Program-made: the position numbers and the translations under genes | Assembly: GCA_037074705.1 (NCBI GenBank) | Contig: CM073590.1 | Location: forward strand, 42,121,895-42,185,894 | Direction of reading: 5' to 3' | Source: Zhengitettix transpicula | Lineage: Eukaryota; Arthropoda; Insecta; Orthoptera; Tetrigidae | DNA length: 64,000 bases | The notes under the pieces: model-generated | Seen by the model: only the letters and a program-made list of their open reading frames with translations | Told to the model about the DNA's origin: nothing | The model's database searches: none | Shown here: positions 1-11,570 of the stretch, in pieces | Position numbering within the stretch: position 1 is the stretch's first letter | Layout: each line of letters begins with the position of its first letter

Positions 1-782
1 AGGCATTTAAAGATTATCAAATTTAGAAGGCGACTATTATAGTTCTGGGAAAACTTTGAATGACTTTCACAAGCGAATTGGGAATTATAAGTTTCTTGTT
101 ACCAAAATATCTTTGCTTCCTGTCTTGCATTGAACCGAGTAGACCCATTCTTATAGTAGAATTGGAACTGTTTCGCCGAAACTCTCAGACGATGAACCCA
201 GTTGATGAAATGTTTTTCTTGTCTTCTTCCTTCTAAAATGTTCTTGTAGTTCTTCATTCTATAAATTCTGTAACATTAATTCCAATTTCACTCATCGTCA
301 ACTTCTGCAGTTCATCCCAACTATTACGAAAACATATCCGACGGAAAATATTAACTGTATTTCTTAAATGAATTATCAGCTAATTCCAACCTATTTTTTC
401 AGCTATGTATCGCAGAAGGATATGTAAAAAATTTATGCTTTTTATTTCTCCTATATTTTCATCCAAGATTAGCAGTTTGCGTTCGAAACACTCTGTTAAA
501 TTATTTTCTCTGCTTCCTCCCTCTCTTATTCGCTTTGTTTAGTCAGCGTTATTGTCATTTTCTCTTCATTTTCCCGCCTTAAAGGTGTTTCGTCTAGTTA
601 TTTCCGATTCCTTTGAATCTTCGACCATCGCCCACGTGCTCGTTTCACAGTGCTATTTATACTCCCCCCTCACCCTCTCCACTCCGTATTTTGAATTAAT
701 TACGTGTTTTACATTCTACTTCCCATAAAGTCGTTCATCATTCACACCTTTCGAGTCTACCCGACAATATAAATAATATTAA
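1..782. other. AT-rich noncoding DNA, no gene seen
   Basis: No open frame, RNA gene or recognisable repeat is visible here. The stretch is AT-rich with several pyrimidine-rich runs on the plus strand (about 480-700). Confidence 0.6.
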
Positions 783-859
783 ACTTGACAAATATATTAT
801 GCAGTAGGGCCTAACCACTAAACAGAAGAAAAAAAAATGTGATAAAATTATCTGGTATT
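783..859 (+). repeat. 77-bp direct repeat, left copy
   Basis: This 77-bp segment recurs at 1315-1390. The two are identical apart from one A in the A-run (nine here, eight in the other copy). The shared part starts with ACTTGACAAATATATTATGC and ends with ATCTGGTATT; flanking bases differ on both sides. Near identity in otherwise decayed DNA suggests a recent event. No coding potential is seen. Confidence 0.9.
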
Positions 860-1314
860 TATTTTATAAGTTTTATCAGTTTATTGGCTCCTGCGTCGTG
901 CATTTGTTAATTTTAAACTAATACATACGTTTTTATATTATTCAAAATATTATATTAGCATTGCATCTGACTTACACGTTTGTTATCTGCGTATAGTGCC
1001 GACTTATCCAGTATCATGTAGTCTACATCAGATTTTTACATACTTATTAACGCAGAAACGCGAAAAACATTTTCCAAACCATATGTCAATATTGTGAGGA
1101 TTCGCCGTCAAATCAACGAAAATAAATGGACTTTTCAGATTTATGCCATCAAAATTAATAGGTTTACCTTCAAATAATATTTAAAGTCAAATTTTTAACC
1201 CTCACATTATTGTATAGTATGCAATAAAAACTCAAAAAATGTGACAGTAATAGCATATTTTCTAGTACATATTTGTAATTTCTTCTATGACGTATCCTGT
1301 TTTCTCAACCGACG

Positions 1315-1390
1315 ACTTGACAAATATATTATGCAGTAGGGCCTAACCACTAAACAGAAGAAAAAAAATGTGATAAAATTATCTGGTATT
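1315..1390 (+). repeat. 77-bp direct repeat, right copy
   Basis: Second copy of the segment at 783-859, same orientation, one A shorter. The 455 bp between the copies holds no gene. Possible origins are a local duplication, the two ends of a small LTR-type element, or two insertions of one short repeat. The sequence alone does not separate these. Confidence 0.9.
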
Positions 1391-2490
1391 AAAATGAGGT
1401 TTAAAATGAAAATTAATAATTAAAATTTCTAGGTGTTTTAGTACCCAATTTTTTGCGCCTTACACAAAAAAAAATCTGTTGAGGCTGGTTGACACGGAAA
1501 GACACGTGTTCATGTATCATATATCTGCGGTTACAGCAAATTAGTTGATAATAATGAGGAATAAATCACAACTTTTCAGGGCAGCACTGTATTTTATTAT
1601 AGACGACGTCTAGTATTTTACTTTATAGCTCGAAAAGAGTTCTTCAGTTCCCAAATTGTTTATAGTATGCAGAAGTTTTGGAAAATGATTATAGTACACC
1701 GCTCATTTTGGCTATTTTTCTACATCAAAACTTATTCCCTGTAACCCCAGATATTATGATGGGCGTTTAATTTGAGTTCAATATAATTTCTTACAATGCG
1801 TACCGTGAAGCGGGAGATTTGAAATAGTTTGTAATAGGAATTCTGAATCACCCTCTATAATAGTCAAACACCGTATTAATTAATTTAATGTCTGAAAGTT
1901 TCTGTTTCGTAACTGACTACTGGAACAATAATATCGCGGTTGACTGCATTCTCGAAATATTTTCAAGAGCATTGTAACTTAATCGGCGAAGAGCATAAAA
2001 TATCGTTGTGGTGGTTCGTCTACACATTATTAAAATTAATAACACAAATTTAGTCAAATGAGAACCGTTGGATTATGACTAAACTGATGTAAATTTCAAT
2101 TGAGTACGAGATTGCTAATGCGCTGGTTCATAAAAAAAAATAACGATGATGAGGTAACATATCTCAGAGCCATAAACTTCTGAATAACGCTATTTTAAGG
2201 ACCTGACGTGAAAAGGGAAAACATCTGCCTCATTAAAAGATTCAGAGGTTAGTAGGACTTCAAACGATCCCGTTTAGAACATTACTTCGAATTATGTCAT
2301 TTGAATGAATGTCTCGTATAGTATATTCCATTTTTCTCATATGACTTCTTATTTTCCGTAAATCGATATTTTATAGGATATATCGCAATCACCAACACCA
2401 TATGTTACATCCGAAGTCCGTTACATTGAGGTTTTACTATATTACTGAAATAATATGAAAATGAAAAATTTTCGTCTGTTTTGAAAATTC
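1391..2490. other. AT-rich noncoding DNA, no gene seen
   Basis: I see no coding frame, RNA gene or repeat related to the other families in this 1.1-kb stretch. Confidence 0.55.
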
Positions 2491-2742
2491 ATAATAAGAA
2501 AAATAGCTAAATACAGACATAAGATGTCATGATATAAATACCACATAATGTTTCTGGAAACTTTGTTCATTTCTTCAGGTGCAAAGAAAACAAGAGCCTA
2601 GAGCGACACAACTGCATAATTCACAATTGTGTGTGTGTGTGTTTATTTTTACTGTTCTTTGACCTGAAGACAGGAACAAGGTTTCCAGAAACGTTGTGAG
2701 GTATTTATATCATTTGTGTGTATTTGACAATTTTCTTATTAT
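2491..2742. repeat. Penelope-type terminal foldback repeat, copy P1
   Basis: The left arm (2491-2620) and right arm (about 2650-2742) are imperfect reverse complements. Read outward, each arm has the block CTAGAGCGACACAACTGCA or its relic, a CTGAAGA box, a small hairpin, AGAAAC, the block GTTGTG-GGTATTTATAT, and an end like ATTTG-CTAT--TCTTATTAT. A (GT)n run lies in the loop (2629-2643). The same arm lies next to GIY-YIG coding fragments near 13.4 and 50 kb, which is why I assign it to a Penelope-like element. Confidence 0.7.
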
Positions 2743-2882
2743 GAAAATAATATTACTCTAACGTGCTTGCCCTTGTCAAGTTTTTATACACAAATGTGCA
2801 TGTGCTACTGTTCATCAATCATGTCTTCCCGAGAAACACGGGCAGAATTAAAATTTAAAATGGCAATGGGAAGAATAACTTG

Positions 2883-2924
2883 CTAGTAACAGTAAATTAT
2901 AGACTAGTAACAGTAAATTATAGA
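2883..2924 (+). repeat. 21-bp tandem duplication
   Basis: Two perfect 21-bp units, 2883-2903 and 2904-2924, each starting CTAGTAACAG. Confidence 0.95.
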
Positions 2925-4770
2925 CTCAGCATTGGATCTGAAACTGCCTAGAACACCATTTGATAGGCGGAACGAGAACATTAAGAACCAGGCAGGCATG
3001 AAATATAAGATTTGTAAGAAAATGTTGAAAAATGAGTGAGCCCAATACGCAGATAGAAAAAATAACACGAACACTGATAAATTGGCCATAGATACAGTCA
3101 TTTAAATTAAGGTGGAATAAGTAAATAACATGACGTTTCTTGTACTTATCCGTAGAGCTCACGCGGAGTGATAAATTATATCGACTAACACATGTCAACG
3201 TATAATATCGGTGTTACAAAGAAATTAAAAAGATAAAATAGAATCGTAGATGTTATTTAAAGAGATATAATCACTTTGGATATTAATGGTACCATTTTGT
3301 TTCATGAGGGTTATTTGAGATTAACCTAGAATGGTTACCTGGATTCAATATCTATAATTTATTAGTATTACACCAATCAAAAGTTATTAAACATACTAAG
3401 TTTGGTCAATACATGACCTTATTAACCCCGCTCTGATAGCATTAAAAAAGTCACATCTTTGGTACCATGGGGAAAACACTCTATGCAACCAGAACAACAC
3501 AACTTTATTTCGTATAAGAAATACTGAATGGTATGAAAATGTATTCGCTATAAATACGCAAACAGTTCCAAATCTCGTCCCGAGAAAGTCCCTCGTAGTG
3601 TCGTCATTGTCTTGCGCCGGGCCCGTCACAGAACTGATATGAACTTAACCCTTTCATAGGTGGGGAGTAGGTGTGCCAACTTACTTATCACAAGAGCCCG
3701 GAATAAGAAAAGAAACCTTCACAACACTGAAGTACTATGGGGTCAATGTCACCCCAAGTGAAATGAAATCTAATTTTTTTAAAAAAAGCGGAAAATGTTA
3801 GAAACTATCGAACTTTGCCACGTGGCCTTCCGTGAAAATACGCGCTAGGCGAAGTCACTAATCGTGATAGTTTTTTTAAAAAAAAACATGGTCCAAAGAC
3901 GGCTGGGAACTCAAAGAGCCCGTGGTAATAGAGCAGGGTTAATCGGAAGTTAACAGTTTGATTTCATTTTACGGTTTTACGCATCACAACTGGCACAACA
4001 AACTTCTTAAACAACCACGTGTGGCGGGAGCGATTTCTCAATATAGTAAAAAAATATGCGTAAATCAACTTCCAAACTGAATTTGGAAGCCGGTATTCTC
4101 CCCCTTGTCGAATAGCATTCGCAGCAATGGTGCACAGGGCTGGGACGTGCACATCAACAATGGCCTAAGTGTAGATGAGGCATAATATACAGGTGCACAA
4201 CAGTTTAATATTTTTAACAATATAGCACACGAAAGGAAACTGTTTCCGACTTTGAAAAAGAACAAAAGACAAACTGAACAAATGTATCTTATAGCGTGAT
4301 GAAAGTGCGACTGTAAATTGCATAAAAAAAACAACGAATAAAATAGGCTCAAAAATAGTTTTATTGAAGTGGTACGTCCAAGAACGTCCTTGAATCGTTT
4401 CGGTTAGAGCAGTTGAACTAAAATCTTCTGGAATTATATTAGCAGATCAGATGAAATAATAATGGCAAGTGACGTTTCCACAAAAGGCACGGAATACTTA
4501 AACGAATTTACGGAGCTGCACCCAAAGAAGCGATTGAAACTTTTGGGCAAAAACTATCTCAACGACTAAATAACGAAATGTATTCTGTTATATTGTCTGA
4601 AGAAAAGTTTACTGCAATTTATTATTACTTTATTGTCTTGTACCTAAAACAAATAAAGTTTAATACGATAACAGATTTAGTATATATGTTTCTATCTGAC
4701 AATAAATAATATTTATTATAAAAAACGTTACTTTTAAAATGAAAAAAAAATACGTCTGATTGAAAATAAG
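2925..4770. other. Noncoding DNA with two T/A palindromic tracts
   Basis: No gene is seen. Two back-to-back homopolymer palindromes occur, T7A7 at 3774-3787 and T7A9 at 3871-3886, with an inner inverted pair AAACTATC (3802-3809) and GATAGTTT (3866-3873). The short open frames here overlap on both strands and match nothing I recognise. Confidence 0.5.
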
Positions 4771-4994
4771 TAATAAGAAAGATAGCCAAATACAAATAAA
4801 ATAAGTGATAATATTAATACCACAGAACGTTTCTGGGAAACTGACGAGTGCTGTTGTGTCGCTCTAGGCTCTTCTTAACACCTGAAGAAAGGAGCAAAGA
4901 TCTCAGAAACGTTCTGTGGTATTTATATTATCACTTATTTTGTCTGTATTTGGCTATTATTAAACCTTTGTCTGTATTTGGCTATTATTAAACC
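4771..4994. repeat. Penelope-type terminal foldback repeat, copy P2, with 28-bp tandem duplication
   Basis: Same family as 2491-2742. The left arm starts TAATAAGAAAGATAGCCAAA. The right arm contains the TCGCTCTAGGCTCTTC block, then CTGAAGA, a GAG/CTC hairpin, AGAAAC and GTTCTGTGGTATTTATAT. The end is duplicated: a 28-bp unit at 4939-4966 (TTTGTCTGTATTTGGCTATT onward) is repeated exactly at 4967-4994. Arms are about 70-100 bp and imperfect. Confidence 0.7.
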
Positions 4995-5159
4995 TTACTT
5001 TTATATAACGGACTTTCGGCAACATCGGAAACTCCGTTCCCCCGGATTAGTCCGTTATATCGAGGATTTACTATATTGAAATTTAACTGTCTTAATCGCC
5101 TGACGTAATATTAGAGAAATATAAAATATTTTACAATAGAAGTAAAATTCATGTAAAAA

Positions 5160-5660
5160 TTTGTTATTATTAAGGCCTCTTCACTCGACCTGGAGACGAT
5201 TGCCAGAGTGGATTTTTGGAGTGGTACGTGGTGAATCTCGGCCATGGTAGTCACCGTACCCGAATTCGGGGCGATGACGCCGACTGCTGTAGCATAGCAG
5301 GTCATCAATTTGAAAATGCCCAACTAATAATTTGTTTAAACGCGCCCTGCTTCCCGGACGTGTGGGTCTCTGATTCATACGCTATTGGCAGTTGTGAAAA
5401 CGCCTTATCTAGAATATAACTATGCAGCAATTGGCCGTAGCGTAAATGTGGTCGGCGTTTATAAACGAATCGCTAGCAGCTTAACTGCTGACAGCAGGTT
5501 TTAAAACTGTAAAGGCGTGATCAGGACTTCCAGTTTGTGGCGCAACTGACAGCATTTAATACCAATGCCACTTCGCATTGCGCCACACTTAGTCAACGTT
5601 TCGGAAATGTCACCTATTAGCTTCACTTAGCTATTCTGTTCTGTAAAGTTGCGTAAATAG
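5160..5660. other. GC-richer island with a 10-bp hairpin, function unknown
   Basis: This 0.5-kb segment is clearly richer in G+C and CpG than its surroundings. It contains a perfect 10-bp inverted repeat, TGTGGCGCAA (5536-5545) and TTGCGCCACA (5578-5587), with a 32-base loop. Short frames are open on both strands but resemble no family I know. It could be an old GC-rich repeat, a regulatory element or an unrecognised exon. Confidence 0.35.
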
Positions 5661-6197
5661 TTACATATAATTACTAGAAAGGATAATGATGGAAATGTAT
5701 ACAATATACATTTTAAATTCCATATAACGAACAGTTTAATTTATTGAATTTGTTTTAAATGTAAAAGAAAATATTATTTATTTGCTGAAAAATTAAAATC
5801 ATATTAATCTTTTAATGTTTATATATTATTTGGCGTTGTTACTTTTATTTACCAAGATACTTGTTTCTCTAGGGTTGGGCCGAGTTATGAAAGTCTACAT
5901 CCCTTTATTATTCACTCTGTCATGCTTTAACCTTGAATTTCCTTTTAGAGGTTTTTGAGCTGTTCCAAACTATATATTATCCATATTATATTTGATAGAT
6001 TCATCCCGGTTTTTCTTCAACCTCTTTCATTGCATTGATTTTGCTTAATTCCTATCGTTTTTGTTGTTTTCGTAAGCAGTCAAATTTTAGAAAGAGATTT
6101 TTACTTTAATATGAATGTTCTATTCAACGGTATAGATGTATAAATCCTTACCGTAACTTATCATTTAATTGAATTTCCGACGATATAATATATATTA

Positions 6198-6201
<4 letters not shown>

Positions 6202-6250
<49 letters not shown>
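6202..6250. repeat. (AT)n microsatellite
   Basis: Nearly pure AT dinucleotide run of about 48 bp directly abutting the end of the family-1 element at 6250-7531. Confidence 0.95.
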
Positions 6251-6255
<5 letters not shown>

Positions 6256-7531
6256 TCACCTCTTGATAATTAATTTTAAATTAATTTTGAAACTTTGTCG
6301 TTCCAAAATATAATCGACAAATCTTTAAATTCTTTGTTTCAAGTTATTACCCAAAATTTGTTTTTTATTAACAACTTGAACATGAATTAATTTGCTCCCA
6401 TTGAATACCCAAACTATAGATAAATTATGATTATAGGAATTTAAATTAAACAAGTTATTAAATTTTATAAACAAACCAATTTTATTAATCCAGAATACAA
6501 CTCAAGAAATCTCGGTATATATATTTTTAATTCTTTTACATCAACAATTAAATTACACAAGTAATCCAGTTACATTTTATAAATCAAACTCTATACCCCA
6601 GGGTCTTCACTGGGTTGATAAGGAAACGGAGCACCAAAATTTACAATTTAAACAATGCAGTTAAAATAAAATGAAAACGAAATCTGACTCATTACCCTTA
6701 TTTAACAATTTACAGAATTAATCACTAAATGTCTAGTTACAATTTTATTTGGGTTTTCAGGAACGCACTTCACTCTACAATGCCCTTCTGTGCACAGACT
6801 TTCACACACACGCTTCACAGACACGTTCACTTTATCCTTTTGATATCACGACTCCTGACTGCTTGCATGGACTAAAATGGTTTTTTTTAGTCACGGCCAC
6901 CATTCAATTTGACCGAATATTTTTATCACCAGCGCCAAATGTTCAGTTTATTTTAAATATTTCGAAATGCACAATAATGTTTATCTCCAATATTCCTTTA
7001 TCCCCCCCATGCCTTCTTCTTTTCTCTCAGACGATCATTGATTAAATCCTTCCACAAAGTCAGTAAACCAACATTTAGTTATACTTCAGCATCTATTTTC
7101 CATTGCTCCAGCCTCCACGTCCTCCTCCTTTGAGATCTACAGTCTAACTAACTTTTCTATCCGCTTCCCCCTCTCCAGAATATTCCTTCCCCCCCACAGT
7201 TTTTGAGTTCCCACGTTCGGACCACATCTGGCTTTCTCACGCTCAGAGCTACTCAGTTTTGTTAAATAAACATTTCCTTATCATATAATTGGATGTCCAC
7301 AAAAACTTTTGTCATTATTCCATTAGGGTTTTGTTCCGATGTCTGTCAAAACATTAGCTCTAAGAGCCGCTAAAGCATCCAATTATAGTCCTCCCTTTGG
7401 TGAGCTTTTCCGCTGTCAATCATACTTATTATTTTTTTTATACAAGCCACCCAAGAATCCCCAGTCTGGGTTGGTAAACAAATCTTATAAAAATGAACAA
7501 AATTTATGTCCTTCTTAACTGGGTATTACAA
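6250..7531 (-). mobile_element. Repeat family 1, copy H (non-autonomous element at (AT)n)
   Basis: Minus-strand copy, diverged. Evidence is the (AT)n run at one side, a GGGTATTACAATATATAT end at the other, the family core read backwards (AGGGTCTTCACTGGGTTGAT near 6602), the AACGAAATCTGACT block near 6678, and a relic of the GCCCCACGTTG motif near 6395. It has no long open frame. It is longer (1.28 kb) than most copies and may contain extra sequence. Confidence 0.6.
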
Positions 7532-8985
7532 TATATATTTCATGAACTGGACAAATTGACGATATTGTTTGCATTGAGTGTAGCTGAATACAAATGGCTT
7601 GATCTTCTTCAAACGTTGTATACGATATATGTAATACTGTATATCGTAAGGTGAATGAATCCCCTCGTTCAGTGAATGAACATTGTTAATTCAAATTAAA
7701 AAATTAAGAACAGTGGAGCAATTTCGATATTCCTTGAAAGCTAAAGTTGTTCTATTGGAGTCCTAAAAATGTCGTCCAATAATTTTTTTCTGACTGTTCT
7801 ATTCTTAAGGAAGCCATTGTCAAATCAACAATTGGCTGTCAACACTGGTCTAGTGCCATTGAATTGCATCTTTGATCATAATTTTAGAGAACTTTGATTT
7901 ACAATATTGCAATATTTTTTACATATATTATGTAATAAAGTGGTCTTAGTTCAGGGTTTTGTTCATTCCCTGAATATTTTGTATTTAATTTACTGAAATA
8001 TGTTTTTAATTTATTTGGCACGAATCTTTCAAATGTTGCATAAGAAAGTACCTATCGATACTGAACTCACTAGCAACAGAATTGGTAATGGGGACAAAGA
8101 CCTGAAGTGTTCGCCCAATGTTAAAACAAATACACAAACACTCACACAAACGTATAATATATAAAAATAGCAGTAGAAAACCAATACAACATATTCATGC
8201 TTTGATGTTTTAGTCTGCGTATAAATTTCACACAATTTTGATGTATAAATGCAATAGGTACTATACATTTAATGGAATTATTTACAAGCACTAATAATAC
8301 AGTATTAAGGAACAATTATTTTACAATATGTTCCCGGTGAATACTACCGTTACCAAATATGAGACTGGCAAACCGAGCCAAGGTCATTCCGCTCTGGAAA
8401 TAGGAACGTTCATAGCCCTGTGTTGTATTATCGATCGTTAAATCCATTTTTGATATCGTCAATGGGATGATCCATTCTTTGGAGTTCCAAATGACAATAC
8501 CGCAAAAATTCTCACCCGCCTATTTTTGTCCCTGACTATAATTATAATGCATTATTTATTCACGATCAGTGCCTTTTAAATTGGACACTAACCTCGAATG
8601 CTCTATAACATTAGGGAAACTATAGAAGTAGTAAGTTAGAATGTTTAGATGAGGTTCGTTTATTGGTATACATGTACATGATGCGCTCGTCCAATTGGCA
8701 GCAGGTTTCGGCTCTTGGATAGAAAGTTAACACTCAATAGCAAAATATTGATTCAACATTCATCCTCACTCATGAGACTTTTACAAATTTATCATCAATT
8801 TATAATTAATATCAAGAAAAACTACTAAAATGTTTCAATTAAAGGTATTTTAATTCTTTCACTCAGATGTAATGAATATAATGAAAGTAAATGAGTCCAT
8901 AAATAAAATCAGCACTGTTATTCGCTAGTCTCGACTGAATACTATATTTTAAAATGGAGTGTAGTACAGAAAATGAAACTAACCA
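7532..8985. other. Noncoding DNA, no gene seen
   Basis: AT-rich, no coding or RNA gene recognised. A 9-bp inverted repeat (TACGATATA, 7621-7629 and 7640-7648) is present but unremarkable in such AT-rich sequence. Confidence 0.5.
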
Positions 8986-8989
8986 AGTA

Positions 8990-9460
8990 AACATATAAAG
9001 TATAAGTCGCGAGAAATAGCTTGGCGTTTTAGGTGCGCTGTAGAAGGCAGAAGGTGGAGGGGAGGATTGTCGATAGGCGGGAACTTCCTCTTGGAGCGAC
9101 GACGGTATCATTTATATACTTATATAAACATTTTAAGGGACTCATCTACTCTTAAGAAAAACCAGAAAGCCGGAAACAGACATTCCGGGAATACGTTGCG
9201 GCACCGTCGTCATCCCGAGTGACGGTAAGGATTCTGTTGCGTACCATTTCTTAGCTTTTACAGATTATATCTTTCACGTACAGCATATCCATAACTGGAC
9301 ACTTGCGTCAATGTTTTCAGAATAGTTTTTACTCTACGAAGTTGCCGTAACAAAGGTTGGTGTTAAACTGAGCTCCAGCCAACACCACTGCAATTATAGG
9401 GCAGTGGACCATTGAGCATCAACTAGCTATTTCTCTTCAGCTATAACAATCGCTCTAATA
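8990..9460 (+). repeat. Repeat family 4, copy a
   Basis: Two blocks match the region at 33455-33860 in the same order: about 8998-9110 (AAAGTATAAG, then TTAGGTGCGC-GTAGAAG, then TCCTCTTGGA) and about 9315-9455 (GTCGTAACAAAG-TTGGT-type text, then GGGCAGTGGACC, then TTTCTCTTCAGCT). The two copies differ by many substitutions and indels. No coding capacity is evident. Confidence 0.6.
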
Positions 9461-9539
9461 GAACTTGCCATGACTTATTCCCGGAATGCCCGTTTCAGGC
9501 TTTCTGGTTTTTCTTAAGAGCAGATCGAGTCCCTGAAAA
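9131..9539. mobile_element. Small element with about 63-bp terminal inverted repeats
   Basis: The left arm (9131-9193) and the reverse complement of the right arm (9476-9539) agree at roughly 58 of 64 positions, including ACTCTTAAGAAAAACCAGAA-type text and CATTCCGGGAATA. The most symmetric outer edge is AGGGACTC / GAGTCCCT. Total length about 409 bp with no open frame. No convincing target-site duplication is visible. This fits a MITE-like DNA element; it overlaps family 4, so one may be nested in or derived from the other. Confidence 0.7.
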
Positions 9540-10740
9540 TCTGTCCTCATTCCTGCTATGATCGGGAGCTGAGGAGACAACCTCATCAACGGGATCTTAA
9601 GGTAACCAGTCAAGTTCTCATACACAATAATTGGTTATAACATGGACTCTTAATTTGGTTTCATAGTAGATTTCTGTCATTCGGAGAGTTAATAGTGCTT
9701 AAAACTCTATACTTTGATTTCCGTGAATACACGTCCCAGTCTTGGGAAGATAGTTACTCATCTAAACCGACCTTGTGCAGTTGTAAATACAAATCAAAAA
9801 TAATAGAGCCCATGTTCATAACAGAAGGTCATTACATGATCCTTCATTACGATAACCTTGCTAGTAGCGTTTTGAGTCGCTTAATTTCGTGGCTAGCATA
9901 AGTCTTGTTTTTCTTTCTCCTTCAACGAATTTAATTGAATACTATATGCTAAATTACAAATGAAAATAAATCTTTTTAAGAAATACAATTTTTCTGTATG
10001 GACCCTCTTCAGTATCAGTAACAAAATTTAAAGAATCAAAGAATTAAATGACGTTAATGACTGATAAACAATAGTTTTTGATGATGTAAAGACAAATTTA
10101 CTCAACAGCTATAGAAGCTGTTGCGGCTCGTGACTTTTTAAGTTATATGCTACATAATCCCAAACAATTTTACGACCATAACCATGTAACAAGTACTCTG
10201 CTGATTTTACAGCATGTATTGCTTTGCAGATTAAACTATCAAGATTATATGCTTCTTCATTGTGGCAAATGACCCGACTCGTAATACGCTACATTTCTAG
10301 TTTAGTTTACATAGTTTCCTGTAGTGCCTATTTTTTAAAAGCGGAATAATTTAGCACCAAGCTGACAGGCATTTCCAACTCGACAGAATTTTCCTTCGTA
10401 TATAATTTTAAATAAAGTTAATTTTATTATGACGCAATAATTCCAAATTCAACCCCAGAAGTGTTTTTCCTTCAAAATGAACTTTGATTGTGATTTTTCC
10501 ATAAAATATTATGCAAACTGCACGAATACTATTTATGTTTTGAAAATATAAGCTAATTTAAAATAAACTTTTTAAATACTGAATGGTTCAAATTTAATTT
10601 AATTTCGCTTCTTATGCTGAGGTTACTTTGTGGTGGCCACGAGGGCTGTACTAAACTCAAGTACCGAGCATAGCTCTTGCCGTTGATGGTTGTTTATTTT
10701 GAAAAAATGGCTTGCCTAATTGTATTGATCAGGCCCAGGC
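9540..10740. other. Noncoding DNA, no gene seen
   Basis: Unique-looking AT-rich DNA. An open frame at 9695-9901 lacks any recognisable feature. Confidence 0.5.
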
Positions 10741-10743
10741 GTG

Positions 10744-10811
10744 CCCTAAATGTAATCCTAATCTGAATTTAAAACCTAAACCTAATTCTATTAATCCTAA
10801 ACCTAAAACCT
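10744..10811 (-). repeat. Degenerate CCTAA (TTAGG-like) tract
   Basis: About six CCTAA pentamers with irregular spacing lie in 68 bp (CCCTAAA, TCCTAA, ACCTAAACCTAA, TCCTAAACCTAAAACCTAG). TTAGG is the ancestral insect telomere repeat, so this may be an interstitial telomeric relic. A chance low-complexity tract is also possible. Confidence 0.4.
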
Positions 10812-10915
10812 AGTGCATCTATCTCTAAGGTTTCCCCTTACTGTGCTGTATATCACGGCATGGACCTGTGCGGAGCGGCAGTTTGACGAGCTTTTCGGGT
10901 GGTGCAGGGTGGTAC

Positions 10916-10927
10916 TGCGCATGCGCA
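10916..10927. promoter_or_regulatory. Perfect NRF-1/Ewg-type palindrome TGCGCATGCGCA
   Basis: The 12-bp palindrome matches the NRF-1 (insect Erect wing) consensus YGCGCAYGCGCR and lies in a locally GC-rich patch (about 10850-10950). Single-site evidence only; no transcript is identified nearby. Confidence 0.3.
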
Positions 10928-11430
10928 TTCGTTATACAGAGATCCTTTGCTGTGGAAAGCTAGCCACAGACAGCATTAGTAGGAAACCAGTTTAAGCATA
11001 CAACTACTATAGAGTTCCTTAAAATTAAGAAAATATCGTTCTTCCTTAAATTAATTATTTGCTGTAGCACATGAGAAAATACGGACAAGCCGCTACTGCT
11101 TAGAAGCACTACGTTACTTCCACTATTGCGCATCTCAACATGTACTGATAATGTACTCAGGCCCAATCCAATTAAAACTGTCAAAGAAATCAAGTAGGAA
11201 AAATTAGATCTTAGATATTGCCGAGAGTTGATATCACTGAATATTAATAGACTTAATGTTTACCTTTATTCTTGTAATTTAAAAACTATACTCAATATGT
11301 TAGTAGCTAATACATATCCATCTTCTTGGCATCACCATTAATATCTTCAAACTGTGGTAAGGTTGATTATTGAAACGGGTTTATTCAACAGAGAATTGCG
11401 TGAATTTATTAATACAAAATTTATTTTATT

Positions 11431-11503
11431 TACAATTTAATGTTGCCCAAAATATTTTAACTACCATTCATTCATGTATACAAAGTGTGAGCCGAGTTCC
11501 ACT
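11431..11503 (+). repeat. 73-bp dispersed repeat, copy 1
   Basis: It matches 12742-12814 in the same orientation, starting TACAATTTAATGTTGCC, with TTTTAACTA, CATGTATACAAA-TGTGAGCCGA and ending near CACT. About 1.3 kb apart, with a family-2 insertion between. Confidence 0.8.
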
Positions 11504-11570
11504 GTAAAATAATAATTCCGAGTTCAATATGAAATGTTTAATGAATAAACTAGCATAATTTATTTATTTA

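Noticed and set aside
4841..4870. CTGACGAGTGC in foldback P2 as a second hammerhead core
   Set aside because: Other copies read CTGACAAGTGC here, so the box is a chance variant without matching GAAA spacing.
7621..7648. 9-bp inverted repeat TACGATATA
   Set aside because: Short, AT-rich and expected by chance at this composition.
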